A stretch of 64,000 nt of DNA from Schistosoma haematobium (Eukaryota > Platyhelminthes > Trematoda > Strigeidida > Schistosomatidae): assembly GCF_000699445.3 (NCBI RefSeq), contig NC_067198.1:6172801-6236800 (forward strand), in the 5' to 3' direction. Of this stretch, positions 46,701 to 55,960 are shown piece by piece; position 1 is the first letter of the stretch, and each line of letters opens with the position of its first letter. The notes beneath the pieces are model-generated. The model was not told where the DNA came from, searched no databases, and saw nothing but the letters and a program-made list of their open reading frames with translations. Both the position numbers and the translations under genes were made by a program.

Positions 46701-48980
46701 AATACTATTACTAATCTATAATTTCTCACTCTTTTAATTATTAGGTCAAAGTTTGGTTTCAAAATCGACGAATGAAATTTAAACGAATGAGAAGTAAGTA
46801 CAAAACACAATGAGCTTTTGACAACGTCCATGTTCCTTTCTTTAACTTCACATTTTTTGTTCTGTCTAAACAAACCTTATTTATTTGAACATATAAAAAT
46901 TGGTACAAACAGGCACCAAATATATATACACACCACACAAAGCATTCGATTTGTGTGAGGGCTCGGATACTGCTCGGGTACCAAAACCGAAATAGGTGGT
47001 TTCCTCAGAGGGCCACACATGGAGCCTTTGACCTGACGGTACAATCCACAACGCAGTGGAGCAACGTATGGAGATGCAGTCACATGATAGCCAGTCACCA
47101 ACGATTGGTGAATACATCATTTGTTCCTTCAGGATTCTGCCGTCAACCCATGTGCACGATTGGTTTGGAATGAGGGTTTTCCAACTCCCCTAGATGGATT
47201 CTCCATATCCACCAATCCGGTTAAATTGCCGGACATTCTCTTTCCATCCTCTCAATTTCGTAAACAACAGAAATGACGCGAGGAGGCAGTGAGTAGGATT
47301 TCCGTGGTAGTGGTTGTATGTGCGTGTCCATTTGAGAGCATTTGGAGTGGGAGGACTAACTCTCCTCACCCTCAGCCGTTCCAGTGCATTTAGGGGCCCT
47401 GGTTTATATGTGACATTAAAAGTGACCGTATTCAGTAATGAAAACCTTGACTCTAATCCCTAAGCTTAACTTCTAACTCTAACTCATAATCCCGATTCTT
47501 CACATTAATTTATAACCGTTAGCTGTGGTGAGAAGTAACCAGTGGAGTAAAAAATTTGTTACCAGTAGAAATGAATCATCATCGGGCAACTTCGTGAATT
47601 GATTATAGTTATAAATGCGTACAAGTAGGTGTCAAACCAGTTCAGTATGAAATCTGAAGATGAACTAATAAACGTTCATTCCATTTCTATGAAAATTAAT
47701 TTAACTTAAACGGAATTTCTCAATTTTATAAATCTTCGATAGTCAAATACCGAAAAATTTGGAGCCAGAGATGGTCAACAACATACCCTACTCAATATGA
47801 TTTTCGTACTGGCTAGCATTCATCATCAAGATCTACATATAATTCCTAAGTTATTTGAATCTGCGTTATCTAGCATCACAATCTGACACTTTACTATTAA
47901 GCTATTCATGCCACAATTGACCTGTATGACAGAGACTGATTGATCATCGACTAGTGATCAGGTTAATGTTTGCTAGTTAGTGCTTAGTGTGTTGATTGAA
48001 GTCTATGAATAATGTTGCAGTGTAGTCGGTAGTCTAAAAGACTACCCAGTATATGCACTATATTTCGATGTTGAGAAAAAGAAATACAGACTCTTTTCAA
48101 CCCATGCCTGGCTACTTATTTACTTAATAATACTATTGGAGCATAAACCATAGAGATCAAATTCGATTACTCAAAACATAATATTTCTTCATCATTAGCC
48201 TATATAAACGTTCTCAATTCCTATCTATTAATGTAATGAAATATATACCATTCAAGAATTCATTAATGTAGTGAGAACACAACACTTTTTCAATGTAAAA
48301 TCACGTCTACTCATGATAATGAAAAGAACAATTATGAAATTAAAGATTTGATATTGACCCATTTTAGACATGCACACCATTGAATACCGGCTTAGTGATC
48401 TAAAGGTTAAGCTTTCTTGTCTAAGACAGGTTTTGTGTTTGATCCCAGTTTCAAGATCATGGACAGTACAAACGAAAGTTGAATACTTTCATTTGTTCAA
48501 CGTTGTCTAACTTAGATCAGTTCGTGATACCAATAAATTTAAACAATTGCCCCAACCCTATACTTAGAATTTTTCTGTCATTATTATTAAATTTTGAACG
48601 AGATCATGAACCGATTTATGTTAGACTTGGTACATTGGTCTAGAGGTCAAGGGTTCGCGCACGAGACCAAAGGCTCCGGGTTCGAATCTCGTGAGGCTGG
48701 ATCGTGGGTGCACACTGCTGAGGAGTCCCAAAATAGGACAGAACAGTCGTCCAGTGCTTCCAAGTTTTCAATAATGGTCTAACATTAATCGGTTTATGAT
48801 CTCAATCAAAAACTTAATAATCTTCACAACCCTATACCGATTATTAAATTTTGTTTAAAATGATGTTTCAGTTGTTCCAAAATTTAAATTTTAGGTAACA
48901 GTGTTTCTAAAGATGAAACCTATTCACTTCAACTACCATATGATGATGACTTATGTTCAAGTATGCAACAAATTTGTTAA
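33624..48980 (+). CDS. mox: Mox/Meox-type homeobox transcription factor, 4 exons
   Basis: Join 33624..34737, 38362..39125, 46745..46793, 48895..48980, predicted 670 aa. Intron phases 1, 0 and 1 all agree, and every border is AG/GT. The homeodomain is residues 583-642: [10 protein letters not shown]..., then the block [12 protein letters not shown], then [11 protein letters not shown]. The RKERTAFTK start and the [15 protein letters not shown] block are characteristic of the Mox/Meox family, which in other animals acts in mesoderm and muscle specification. Trp48, Phe49, Asn51 and Arg53 are present; position 56, usually Trp, is Phe. The N-terminus has a His run (58-61), as vertebrate MEOX2 also has, and a Ser-rich tract. 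An acidic run (about 543-558) precedes the homeodomain. The tail after it is only 28 aa. The protein is much longer than vertebrate MEOX (about 250-300 aa), mostly through low-complexity sequence. The start is the first ATG after an in-frame TAA at 33603. Confidence 0.88.
34905..35060 (+). repeat. Family A SINE in Mox intron 1, ribozyme core intact
   Basis: GAGCACTG-CTGAGGA-GTCC...GGAT-GAAA-CAGCCATC-CAGTGC. Stem I pairs over 6 bp and the core is intact. Stem III has lost its first pair. The 3' end is TGGTCTAGCATCAATCAG. Confidence 0.65.
35065..35340 (-). repeat. Family A SINE in Mox intron 1, opposite strand
   Basis: Minus strand: AAAATATGAAAGCATTAGAT, TTTCATCCTACTATGGGACT (ribozyme region) and the tRNA-like head decayed. 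It sits tail to tail with the 34.9 kb copy. Confidence 0.5.
35341..37723. other. Mox intron 1, old repeats
   Basis: Decayed family C pieces near 35695-35770 (GAGGTTTCGAACCAG TTGGCACTC) and 36880-37130 (CTAGTCAGTAGGAAACTCTG). Otherwise AT-rich and unassigned. Confidence 0.35.
37739..37937. mobile_element. Family A foldback element with complete hammerhead and 15-bp target duplication
   Basis: AAGTTAAATAGATCT occurs at 37724-37738 and 37938-37952. The arms 37767-37819 and 37886-37938 are inverted repeats matching 52 of 53 positions; the last base of the right arm overlaps the duplication. The 66-nt spacer holds the ribozyme. The tRNA-like head is absent. It lies in intron 1 of the Mox-type gene. 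Confidence 0.82.
37836..37885 (+). ncRNA. Hammerhead ribozyme, all core residues present
   Basis: Stem I GAGCGCTG/CAGTGCTT (7 pairs, one G-U), core CTGAGGA 37844-37850, stem II GTCC/GGAC with loop CACAATA, GAAA 37866-37869, stem III CGG/CCG, cleavage predicted after GUC at 37877. No conserved core base is changed. Stem III is short, so dimeric or flanking-assisted folding may be needed, as reported for Smα. Confidence 0.78.
38362..39125 (+). CDS. mox: Mox-type gene exon 2, acidic region and homeodomain helices 1-2
   Basis: Acceptor TTTTATTTTAAG; the first two bases complete an Arg codon begun in exon 1. An in-frame TAA at 38358 lies just outside the exon. It carries Ser- and Asn-rich sequence, an Asp/Glu run (DDEYDEDDD) and homeodomain positions 1-44. 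It ends ...NLTERQ at a consensus donor GTAAGTCT. Confidence 0.88.
39235..39370 (-). repeat. Family A SINE fragment in Mox intron 2
   Basis: Minus strand: AAAATCAGGAGGCACTAAAA, GTCTCATCCTAGTACATG and head remnants. Confidence 0.45.
40040..40200 (+). repeat. Family C fragment, 3' part
   Basis: GTCGAATCAACAACTAGACT, GTCAATAGAATTCGATC and ATCGATCACACTAGTCAG correspond to the tail of the family C copies. Confidence 0.45.
40218..40960 (+). pseudogene. RTE/SR2-like LINE 3' fragment in Mox intron 2
   Basis: It starts at GACCAGTGTAGCAGCAG, reads [18 protein letters not shown] in frame, and carries the same frameshift and stop as the 32.1 and 57.8 kb copies. It has an extra TAG in the C-terminal frame (ATTCCAGTGTAGG). 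It is cut before the tail repeat. Confidence 0.72.
40961..42740. other. Mox intron 2, simple-sequence rich
   Basis: Many short CA/AC and AAC runs and a GAGA tract at 42272-42290. No exon with usable splice sites was found; the open frames here are T/A-rich and chance-like. Confidence 0.4.
42745..43200 (+). mobile_element. Family A SINE, near full length, with a 3'-end hairpin in front
   Basis: 42748-42818 is a hairpin: ATCAGAAGGGTTTTGTGGAT pairs with ATCCACAAAAACCTTTCTGA. The full element follows, with GTGAGAAGCAGTGATCAGTG, a tRNA-like head and a ribozyme segment. The core reads CTGAGGT (A9 lost) and GGAC is gone, so it is dead. Confidence 0.68.
43610..43975 (+). repeat. Family A SINE, near full length, ribozyme dead
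   Basis: It has the head GGCTCAGTAGTTTAGTGGTT, B box GGGTTCGAATCTC, and ribozyme TTGAGGT with GAAC for GAAA. The 3' end is TATCCACAAAAATCC. Confidence 0.68.
44656..44880. repeat. MITE fragment (3255 family), left end
   Basis: GGCGAGACTATAATTTATGG and AACCAATCAGATTTATGATA match the left end of the 3255 element. The right inverted repeat is missing. Confidence 0.5.
45125..45410 (-). repeat. Family A SINE, minus strand, ribozyme core mutated
   Basis: Minus strand: B box GGTTCAGATCCCG, head GGCTCAATGGTCTAGTGGTT, ribozyme CCGAGGA (U4 changed to C) with GAAA intact. Confidence 0.65.
45777..45990. repeat. Family B (Smα-type) repeat, ribozyme with G8 changed
   Basis: Plus-strand head (CAGGACTGTAATTGATCAGT, TGCATCCTGTGTGAATTGC) and a minus-strand ribozyme. 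Stem I ATCCAG/CTGGAT is complete, with stem II GTCC/GGAC and loop CAAATA, and GAAA. The core reads CTGACTA at 45964-45958, with U at position 8. Confidence 0.75.
46430..46570 (+). repeat. Decayed SINE-like fragment
   Basis: GTAGGTCAACGGGTAACG, TTAGAATCTCGATATG and AAAATAGGATGAAACACGC keep the head, B box and GAAA order. Confidence 0.35.
46745..46793 (+). CDS. mox: Mox-type gene exon 3, recognition helix
   Basis: 49 nt reading [16 protein letters not shown] plus one base. It is flanked by TTTTAATTATTAG and the donor GTAAGTAC. It holds homeodomain positions 45-60, including Asn51, the DNA-contacting residue. A homeodomain intron between residues 44 and 45 is a recurrent position in animal homeobox genes. 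Confidence 0.9.
46862..47405 (-). mobile_element. ~530-bp SINE-like repeat in Mox intron 3, young copy
   Basis: It lies about 70 bp after exon 3 and is nearly identical to the 28.9 kb copy. The matching continues past its end into MITE sequence to 47519. It is on the opposite strand to the gene. Confidence 0.7.
47406..47519. repeat. MITE fragment attached to the 530-bp repeat
   Basis: It is nearly identical to 29414-29527, so the same junction exists twice in the window. Confidence 0.55.
47750..48080. repeat. Diverged family C fragments in Mox intron 3
   Basis: Short blocks such as GTCAACAACATACCCTACTC and GATTGATCATCGACTAGTGA resemble family C parts. The core is lost. Confidence 0.3.
48375..48520 (+). 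repeat. Family A SINE fragment
   Basis: GGCTTAGTGATCTAAAGGTT and TTTGTGTTTGATCCCAG are the head; the rest is truncated. Confidence 0.45.
48600..48803 (+). mobile_element. Family A SINE with 27-bp inverted arms, in Mox intron 3
   Basis: Arms 48600-48626 and 48777-48803 pair with two mismatches. Between them are a tRNA-like head, B box GGGTTCGAATCTC and a ribozyme: CTGAGGA and GTCC/GGAC, but AGAA in place of GAAA. It ends 91 bp before Mox exon 4. Confidence 0.68.
48895..48980 (+). CDS. mox: Mox-type gene exon 4, short C-terminal tail
   Basis: After AAATTTAAATTTTAG the exon completes Ser and reads [19 protein letters not shown]..., ending SSMQQIC at TAA 48978-48980. The phase-1 entry matches exon 3. 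I found no better alternative in the region between. Confidence 0.75.
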
Positions 48981-49076
48981 ACATTTAGAATAATTCAAAG
49001 TTCATAATGATAATGGTATATTGTATGAGTGATAGAAGCCAATTGTATTATTCTATGAATAGTTTCAACAAGAGAA

Positions 49077-49082
49077 AATAAA
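49077..49082 (+). terminator. Candidate polyadenylation signal of the Mox-type gene
   Basis: AATAAA lies 97 bases after the stop codon, followed by an A/T-rich stretch. It is the nearest good signal and fits a short 3'-UTR. Confidence 0.45.
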
Positions 49083-49344
49083 AACTTTTTATTTCTACAG
49101 AACTATAACAATTGACTTTTGTGTTGTAATTTTTTTGTCCAACCCCCCCCTTCATCTGTCATTCTTTCATACATTCTCATTTATTTTTCACTTTCATAGA
49201 ATGTGTATAAGTTTGTTCATGAATCATCGATCTTTATTGTAATTTCTCTAACAGTTACAATTGTGTTTTATAACCTCAATCAACTTGTAGAATGTATAAA
49301 TACTTTTTCTCCGCAAATTGTTCTTCTTAATATAAACAAAATCA

Positions 49345-49640
49345 ACCGGGTCAGTTGTGAGATAGTAGCTCACTAATGACAATGGTGGATGTGTCGCTCA
49401 ATTTCGTGGATTAGTTGAAGTTAGGCACTAACAGCGTTGAATACCGGCCGGCTTAGTGATTTAGTGGTTAAGCACTCTCGCGCGAGACTGATTAGTCCTG
49501 GATTCGAATCCCGTAGTGCAGGATGGTGGATGCGCACTGTTGAGGAGCATCAAAATAGGACGAAATGGCCGTCTAGTGATTCCAGGTTTTCTATGGTGTT
49601 CTTGCTTCAATTGATTCATGACCTCAACTATTGAAAATCA
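49345..49640 (+). repeat. Family A SINE, ribozyme mutated
   Basis: Head GGCTTAGTGATTTAGTGGTT, B box GGATTCGAATCCC, ribozyme TTGAGGA (C3 to U) with a damaged stem II; GAAA is present. Confidence 0.62.
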
Positions 49641-50997
49641 TGAAAGGCAATACATATATTACGTTTAACAACCGTTCGATATGAATATAGATACACACGC
49701 TTTCTATACGTTTGGTCAAAATACTATACATATGAAGGCTGTAGTGAGTAAGGAAATTCAATAGTCAAAACAAAAAACGCACAACATATTTACAGATCAT
49801 AGGTGTATATATAATTATCCTTCTGGTTCAGACAATGACATATAGTCATAACCGGCTTCACTCAATAAAATGCCTTGTTTATCATCTCTTTACCTATCAT
49901 TTGGCTTTGAGGCAGTAAATGAGCACAAATGCTTAATATGTTTGAATTCTCTCAGGCTATCAACATGTTCAGAAACGACGATAATGATCATATTCATGAA
50001 ACGAACATAATTCACTGATATGATTTCTGATTGTAATACTGGATAATCTGGATTTGAACTACACAGAAAACATCAGTTCCCTTAAGATTTTCAGTATGTA
50101 TTCATAATCAGTGGTAAGTATGATCAAACATGGATAAAATTGAGCAGTTTATTCAGATTGAACCCTCAGATTGAGCTGACAAAGCAAGACTACTTCAATA
50201 GATAACGATTGTTACTTATAACTTCCTCATACCATTATTTTATAACTCCACCCAACTAACTCTTCAGCGAATTTATGGATGAATGATTCGTAAGCAATGA
50301 AGAATTTTCTATCAAAGTATTAATGGCTATGCAAAAGATTTAGAAAAAAATCTTTTAGTTTTAATATATTTTCACCCAGACAAATGAGATTATGTAACGA
50401 TAGTTTAATAATGTTCAAATGGGAAAACTGATGATAGACTTTCTAAAATCACAATACTTTAAACAGATTTCATTACCCATTTATTCTATCTCTTCTCTAA
50501 CGAACACTCATCGACAGCATTCATAACCAAATACCAATCTAATATATATATATTTATTGGTTATTATCGTATTATAAACACAAGAATATAGTTTAAAGAT
50601 GATGTCTAACTTAATCATACTTAGTTTGGTGAAGGACTTCTTTTTTATTCTGTAGATAGAATACAATTATGTAATCTTGGGACCTAAGAAAAATAATCTG
50701 TACAGTATGTAGACTGATTAAAATTCAAAGACAAAATAGTTTCAATCATTACAAATTAAATTCAACATGTTAGATAGAATAGTGTTATGGTAAGTGGTAA
50801 CTAGAAAACGGATGATGTAGTTTTAAAGTAATAGTTATAACAAGGAAGATTCAAGAAACGTATCACATAACTTATCATTTGGGTATATAAAGTAATTGTA
50901 AGCATGATTAATCAAAAGGTGATAGAATTGATTAGCATATAATGTAAATAACAATGGATGCATTTGACACGGAACGCTCTTATTATAATTATCTAAG
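49641..50997. other. Noncoding between genes
   Basis: AT-rich, no exon or clear repeat. A short TA run at 50543. Confidence 0.35.
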
Positions 50998-51205
50998 TTA
51001 GACATTAACACCGTTGGATGCCTACTGGCTCGATGGTCTAATGGTCAAGCGTTCGCACGCGAGACCGATAGGTCCTGGGTTCGAATCTCCTGAGGCTAGA
51101 TCGTGGATGCGCACTGTTGAGGAGTCTCAAAATAGGACGAAATGGCCGTCTAGTGCTTCCAGGTTTTCCATGATGGTTTAGCTTCAATTAACTCATGATC
51201 TTGTT
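50998..51205 (+). repeat. Family A SINE, well-preserved, one core change
   Basis: Head GGCTCGATGGTCTAATGGTC, B box GGGTTCGAATCTC, ribozyme GCACTG-TTGAGGA-GTCTCAAAATAGGAC-GAAA-TGGCCGTC. C3 is U and stem I has a changed pair, so it is probably inactive. Confidence 0.68.
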
Positions 51206-51489
51206 AAGTGCTCAGTTAAAACTACCTATATTTAGTTGCTAAGATGTTTGAAATCATTACACATACCTGTTATTGAATTACACAATAAATACGATATGAT
51301 ATGGAAGTTAAATAGAAAGAAATATCTGCTCCTGTAGTGGAATGTTTCTGAAAAGGCTAATACTTGTGCAGCGTACTTAATTTGATTTTTAAAAAATAGT
51401 CCAAAACGTTTGTACAGACTCCTGAAGTCTTCTATTTTTTATTGTTGAAATCCAAAATGTTATGACCAAAGACAATATATAGTGAATGA

Positions 51490-51790
51490 AATCGCTTCTG
51501 AAATCACTTAAGTATAAACACAATCTGTTATCTTAACATACTTTTCATTTCACATCTCATGTCTCTTACACAATAATGCAAACACCTACTTTGAACTTTG
51601 TTAACGTTGATTGGATGACCTATTCAGTCAGTACACAGTGAACCGAAGAACCATGTACCTATTTATATTCGATAATTTTGATGTTTGATTATATTTCCTT
51701 AAAAAAACTTGAACCAGATTGCCAGGCGAAAAGTTTGATTTACTTCAAATTCATTCGCTGAGACTTTACAAATACGTTCTTCCTCTTTAA
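51490..51790 (+). repeat. Family H repeat, uninterrupted copy
   Basis: It aligns with 3660-3908 + 4441-4490. The site matching the family C insertion is TTACTTCAAATT at 51740-51751, with no insert. Confidence 0.6.
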
Positions 51791-51992
51791 TTCCTCATAG
51801 ATACCTTATGTTTCATAAATATTTGGTTAACAAAATGTCAAAAGTTAATAAACATGGAAAGATTAAGGAACAAAAATTATGGGTTATAGATCTTTTCAAA
51901 GTAACTCAAAATTTACTTATAGTTGGAATCAATGGAGTAATTGCATAAGTATTCAATCATATGAAACTATAAAACTCGAGTCATGCAGTACT

Positions 51993-52524
51993 CAAGCCCC
52001 AAAATACCCTGATACGGTCGAGGGTGGGGAGAGTTAGTCCTCCCACTCCAAATGCTCTCAAATGGACACGCACATACAACCACTACCACGGAAATCCTAC
52101 TCACTGCCTCCTCGCGTCATTTCTGTTGTTTACGAAATTGAGAGGATGGAAAGAGAATGTCCGGCAATTTAACCGGATTGGTGGATATGGAGAATCCATC
52201 TAGGGGAGTTGGAAAACCCTCATTCCAAACCAATCGTGCACATGGGTTGACGGCAGAATCCTGAAGGAACAAATGATGTATTCACCAATCGTTGGTGACT
52301 GGCTATCATGTGACTGCATCTCCATACGTTGCTCCACTGCGTTGTGGATTGTACCGTCAGGTCAAAGGCTCCATGTGTGGCCCTCTGAGGAAACCACCTA
52401 TTTCGGTTTTGGTACCCGAGCAGTATCCGAGCCCTCACACAAATCGAATGCTTTGTGTGGTGTGTATATATATTTGGTGCCTGTTTGTACCAATGTTCAT
52501 GTGTTCAAATAAATAAATAAATAA
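51993..52524 (+). mobile_element. ~530-bp SINE-like repeat, young copy
   Basis: It starts at GCCCCAAAATACCCTGATAC and ends CAAATAAATAAATAAA. It is near-identical to the 28.9 and 46.9 kb copies but has no MITE sequence attached, so it is an independent insertion. Confidence 0.72.
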
Positions 52525-52559
52525 ACAGCACAAAATATTTCAACAGGTTTCTTTTTCTT

Positions 52560-52845
52560 ATTTTTTGATCGATCATAATGACAAATATCGAGTGGTCGCC
52601 AGTCAAATGTTAGCAGTTCAGGAATTGACTTCTGAATAATAATGCCAACTACCACGATACCTCTAATTGTATTTTTTTGTAACTCATACGGTGAAAATTT
52701 GTAAACTTTCCACAAACGCGTCTGAATAGGTTATGTGATTAAGAGACTCAATGATGTATTAAAACGAACGGAGAACAAATAACTTGTTAAAATATCTAGA
52801 TGCTAGGAACAGGTAGCTCAGATATTCAAGCAAGCTGTTAAAATT
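52560..52845. repeat. Family J interspersed repeat
   Basis: Second copy of the 24526-24845 family, here starting just after the tail of the 530-bp repeat. Confidence 0.5.
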
Positions 52846-53347
52846 ACAACTACATGATAATGAATAAGGAATATACTTGATCTACATTGTATTTTGCTTC
52901 CGATAGATGCTTTTGATTGGGTCATATATATGTCAAATGTTCCTGAGATCATTTATCCAATTACTATTCTTTGATAATTTAACTTCACAAGTACTACCCA
53001 TTAACGCATCTCTACAAATTATCACGAATAGGTAAATTGTATGGAGTTCATTAAAATTAACCCACTTCACGTAAATCACACATATTATAAACAAACAAAA
53101 CTAAATAAATCATTCATTTTTGTACACAAGTCATAGTTTGTATGATCAACATACTGACTATGTCTACTATTCTATACTGACAAAAATTTTTCATCAATTA
53201 TATTACTGTATTTTGTTTACCTAATCGACAAGACATGGAAATTTGTAATTTTTTAAACTTCCAATTATAAAATAAAAGATCGAATGAGTGAAACACAATT
53301 ACTGGAACAAATAAACAGAACATTCTTAACTCGAGATTCTTGAATAT

Positions 53348-53431
53348 ATTTTGATGGAGTTTTGTTCTTTAAGCTGGTTGGTTTAGTCATGTTATCTGAT
53401 GCCAGCTCAGAGAACAAAACTCCATCAAAAT
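53348..53431. repeat. Foldback hairpin
   Basis: ATTTTGATGGAGTTTTGTTC...CTGG (53348-53377) pairs with 53402-53431. The 24-nt loop is GTTTAGTCATG-like. It is related to 26030-26130. Confidence 0.65.
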
Positions 53432-53744
53432 CATCTATCTGAGCTACAAATCTTCTCCATCATTGTTAAGTTTAGTATGAAGATGAATTTAAACCGAGTA
53501 ACACGATTGATTTTCAGACAGTTATTTATCAATTGGAAAACAGTTATATAAACGGATAAGTTTATGAGAAAGAAAACAATAATATTATAGAATACATATA
53601 ATCATTTTATGATTCATGGATTTATGGAAGTCTTCTACTGGTTGTTCTTTCTGTACAATGAAAGAAACTATAACATGGGTTCATGTATATGGATATCCGT
53701 CTTCTAGAACTCTTATAACAACCCTAATAGAATTTTAAGTCTTT

Positions 53745-54115
53745 AAATTGTTATCTGCTGATCTTCTGAGTTTGGATAATGATGTGTGGGCAAGAAAGAT
53801 AATGATTGGTTGTCTGCTTAATCAAGACATGTAGATAGTCTGACAGGTGTCAGATGAATTATGCATTCCCCTATCTTTATTATCATATTATTATTATTAT
53901 TATTATTATTGATTGTTTATTGTTGTTGGATTGTTGTCGGTTTTTTGGTGTGGAAATATATTTACGTTATGGTCAGGCTAATCACATGTTCTCGATCTGA
54001 GTTGTGTTGACATCCTGTAGAATAGACACTAGGAGGGAATCTAGTTTAGATATTCGTCTAAGGTAAGTTAACGTCCCATACGTGTAAAAGTGGAAACCCA
54101 ACCGTTATAACAGAT
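53745..54115 (+). repeat. Family I repeat, uninterrupted copy
   Basis: It carries GTAGATAGTCTGACAGGTG at 53831, the empty counterpart of the family C insertion at 11991-12302. It also contains a TTA run (53883-53910). Confidence 0.6.
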
Positions 54116-55054
54116 AGTCACTAACTTACTAATTGGTAGCCAGTGTGAATATTAACATAGGGGTTCAGGTACATCCAACTAACGAGTCCAAAATAGGACG
54201 AAACATTAGTTATAAATTCCAATATAAACCAAATGATAAAACTTGTGACATAACACTATATTGAAACAATACGTTCTTAAGGGGCATATAACAACATAGA
54301 CTAATCTATTGTAGTCATGATTATCAACAATGGGAAATTACAAACTTTTAACAAATTTTATTCCAAGATATATGTTACAAAACTGTCAATTATTGATCAT
54401 AACAATCATAGTGACAATTATATCCCAATGAAATCATATTAGATCATAGAAACTACAATTCATCTATATATTTAAATTGAATGTCACACATTCCTAGATA
54501 CACTTGCATATACATCACATGAAATGAGTTCATTCAAAAAAAAAAAATTCAAACGAAAAGTGTTTATTTCCCAGTTTAATTTTCATATTTCATATGCATA
54601 TTGTTTCTGAGGTTACATACATATATTGATTTATTTACATTTTTTCCTAATTTTCTATCAAGAAAATTTTTCCAAAATTTCACATGTTTAAAATAATTAT
54701 GATAAAATGAATTAAGTGAAATCTTAGAAACCATAAAGCACACGTGACTTAAAGAGACTAATTAAAAAAAGGTAATTATTATAAATATGTAGCTTTAGAT
54801 CTCTCACTGTCCCCCCTCTCTCTATACTCCCCCCCACATATATATATTTATATATATTCGTTGTTCAAATCTTAGTACCAATTAAAATTGACAACTGTAT
54901 GATTGATAATGGTAAAACAAGTATCTGCTTTTAATGATGTGCTATTTTCTAAATATAATTAGGTAATAATTAAGTGAAATTTTTAATTGTCTATATAGTA
55001 ACTAAAATTATGGTAATTATCAGTATAGGATTATGAAGATTATTAAGTTTTTAA
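54116..55054. other. AT-rich noncoding sequence
   Basis: Poly-C/CT tracts near 54810 and a TA tract near 54838. Nothing coding recognised. Confidence 0.35.
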
Positions 55055-55360
55055 TTGAGATAATAAACCGATTGATGTTAGACCATTATTGAAAACTTGG
55101 AAGCACTGGACGACCGTTTTGTCCTATTTTGGAACTCCTCAGTATTAAGCATCCTTGATTCAGCCTCACGAGATTCGAACCCGGGACCTCTAGACCACTG
55201 AGCCGGTCGACATTCAAGAGTGTTCATGTATAATCTCAATCAATCCCGAGGGCGGGACCGTGGATGCACACTACTGAGTACTGGACGAAACGGTCGTCCA
55301 GTGCTTCCAGGTTTTCAATGGTGATGTAACATCAATCGGTTCATGATGTCAATAAAATCA
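55055..55360. mobile_element. Family A inverted pair
   Basis: A minus copy (55068-55240; B box GGTTCGAATCTCG, ribozyme CTGAGGA with AAAA for GAAA) is joined to a plus copy (55245-55345; ribozyme with stem II deleted, GAAA kept). The outer ends AACCGATTGATGTTAGACCA and AACATCAATCGGTTCATGAT are inverted repeats. Confidence 0.65.
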
Positions 55361-55414
55361 TGGTGTTTAATTACAAATCGTTGATTGGATTTTTATCAGT
55401 CAAGTTAGGTTTTT

Positions 55415-55781
55415 TTAGTTTTCTAAATATTTGACTATTGAACTGAATAATAAACTCACTAGGTAAGTTGTATTCGTTACAAACTGATCACAATGAGGTA
55501 TCATTAAATTTAAAAGATTAGTTTGTCCGAATATTGGATATCTCAACGGTATGCACTTCCAGACCTTCAGATTTCGAGGCCAACCTATAACCATTAAGAT
55601 CATTGGCTCAGTGTTCAATGTTACAATATCAGCTTCAGTCGACTTGTGTGGTGATGCTATCAGTGAAAACCGTTTCACTCATGACATGATACCTCAAATG
55701 AGACAAATCTATGATGAATACATCTTTCAAGTAAAAACGATCTCTACCGAATTTCTTAAACTAAATGTTTCGGTATCTTGA
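55415..55781. other. Overlapping open frames, not assigned
   Basis: Both strands are open here (minus 55678..55415, plus 55551..55781). The minus reading includes WPRNLKVWKCIPLRYPIFGQ. It may be a transposon remnant. I could not identify it, and there are no splice signals that would make it an exon. Confidence 0.3.
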
Positions 55782-55859
55782 TCTTTGAGTGACCGAAAGA
55801 ACTTGATGCGATCATCAATGAGCACTGGTATGGAGACCAGAATAAAAAGCAAACTAATT

Positions 55860-55960
55860 CAATAGTTGAATTCATGTGTCAATTAAAGCTAGACTACCAT
55901 GGAAAACCTCGAAGCACTGGACGGCCGTTTCGTCCTAGTATGGAACTCCCCATCATCGGA
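55860..55960 (-). repeat. Family A SINE fragment, truncated within the ribozyme
   Basis: Minus strand: GTGTCAATTAAAGCTAGACT, GAAAACCTCGAAGCACTGGA, CGGCCGTTTCGTCCTAGTAT. Confidence 0.6.
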
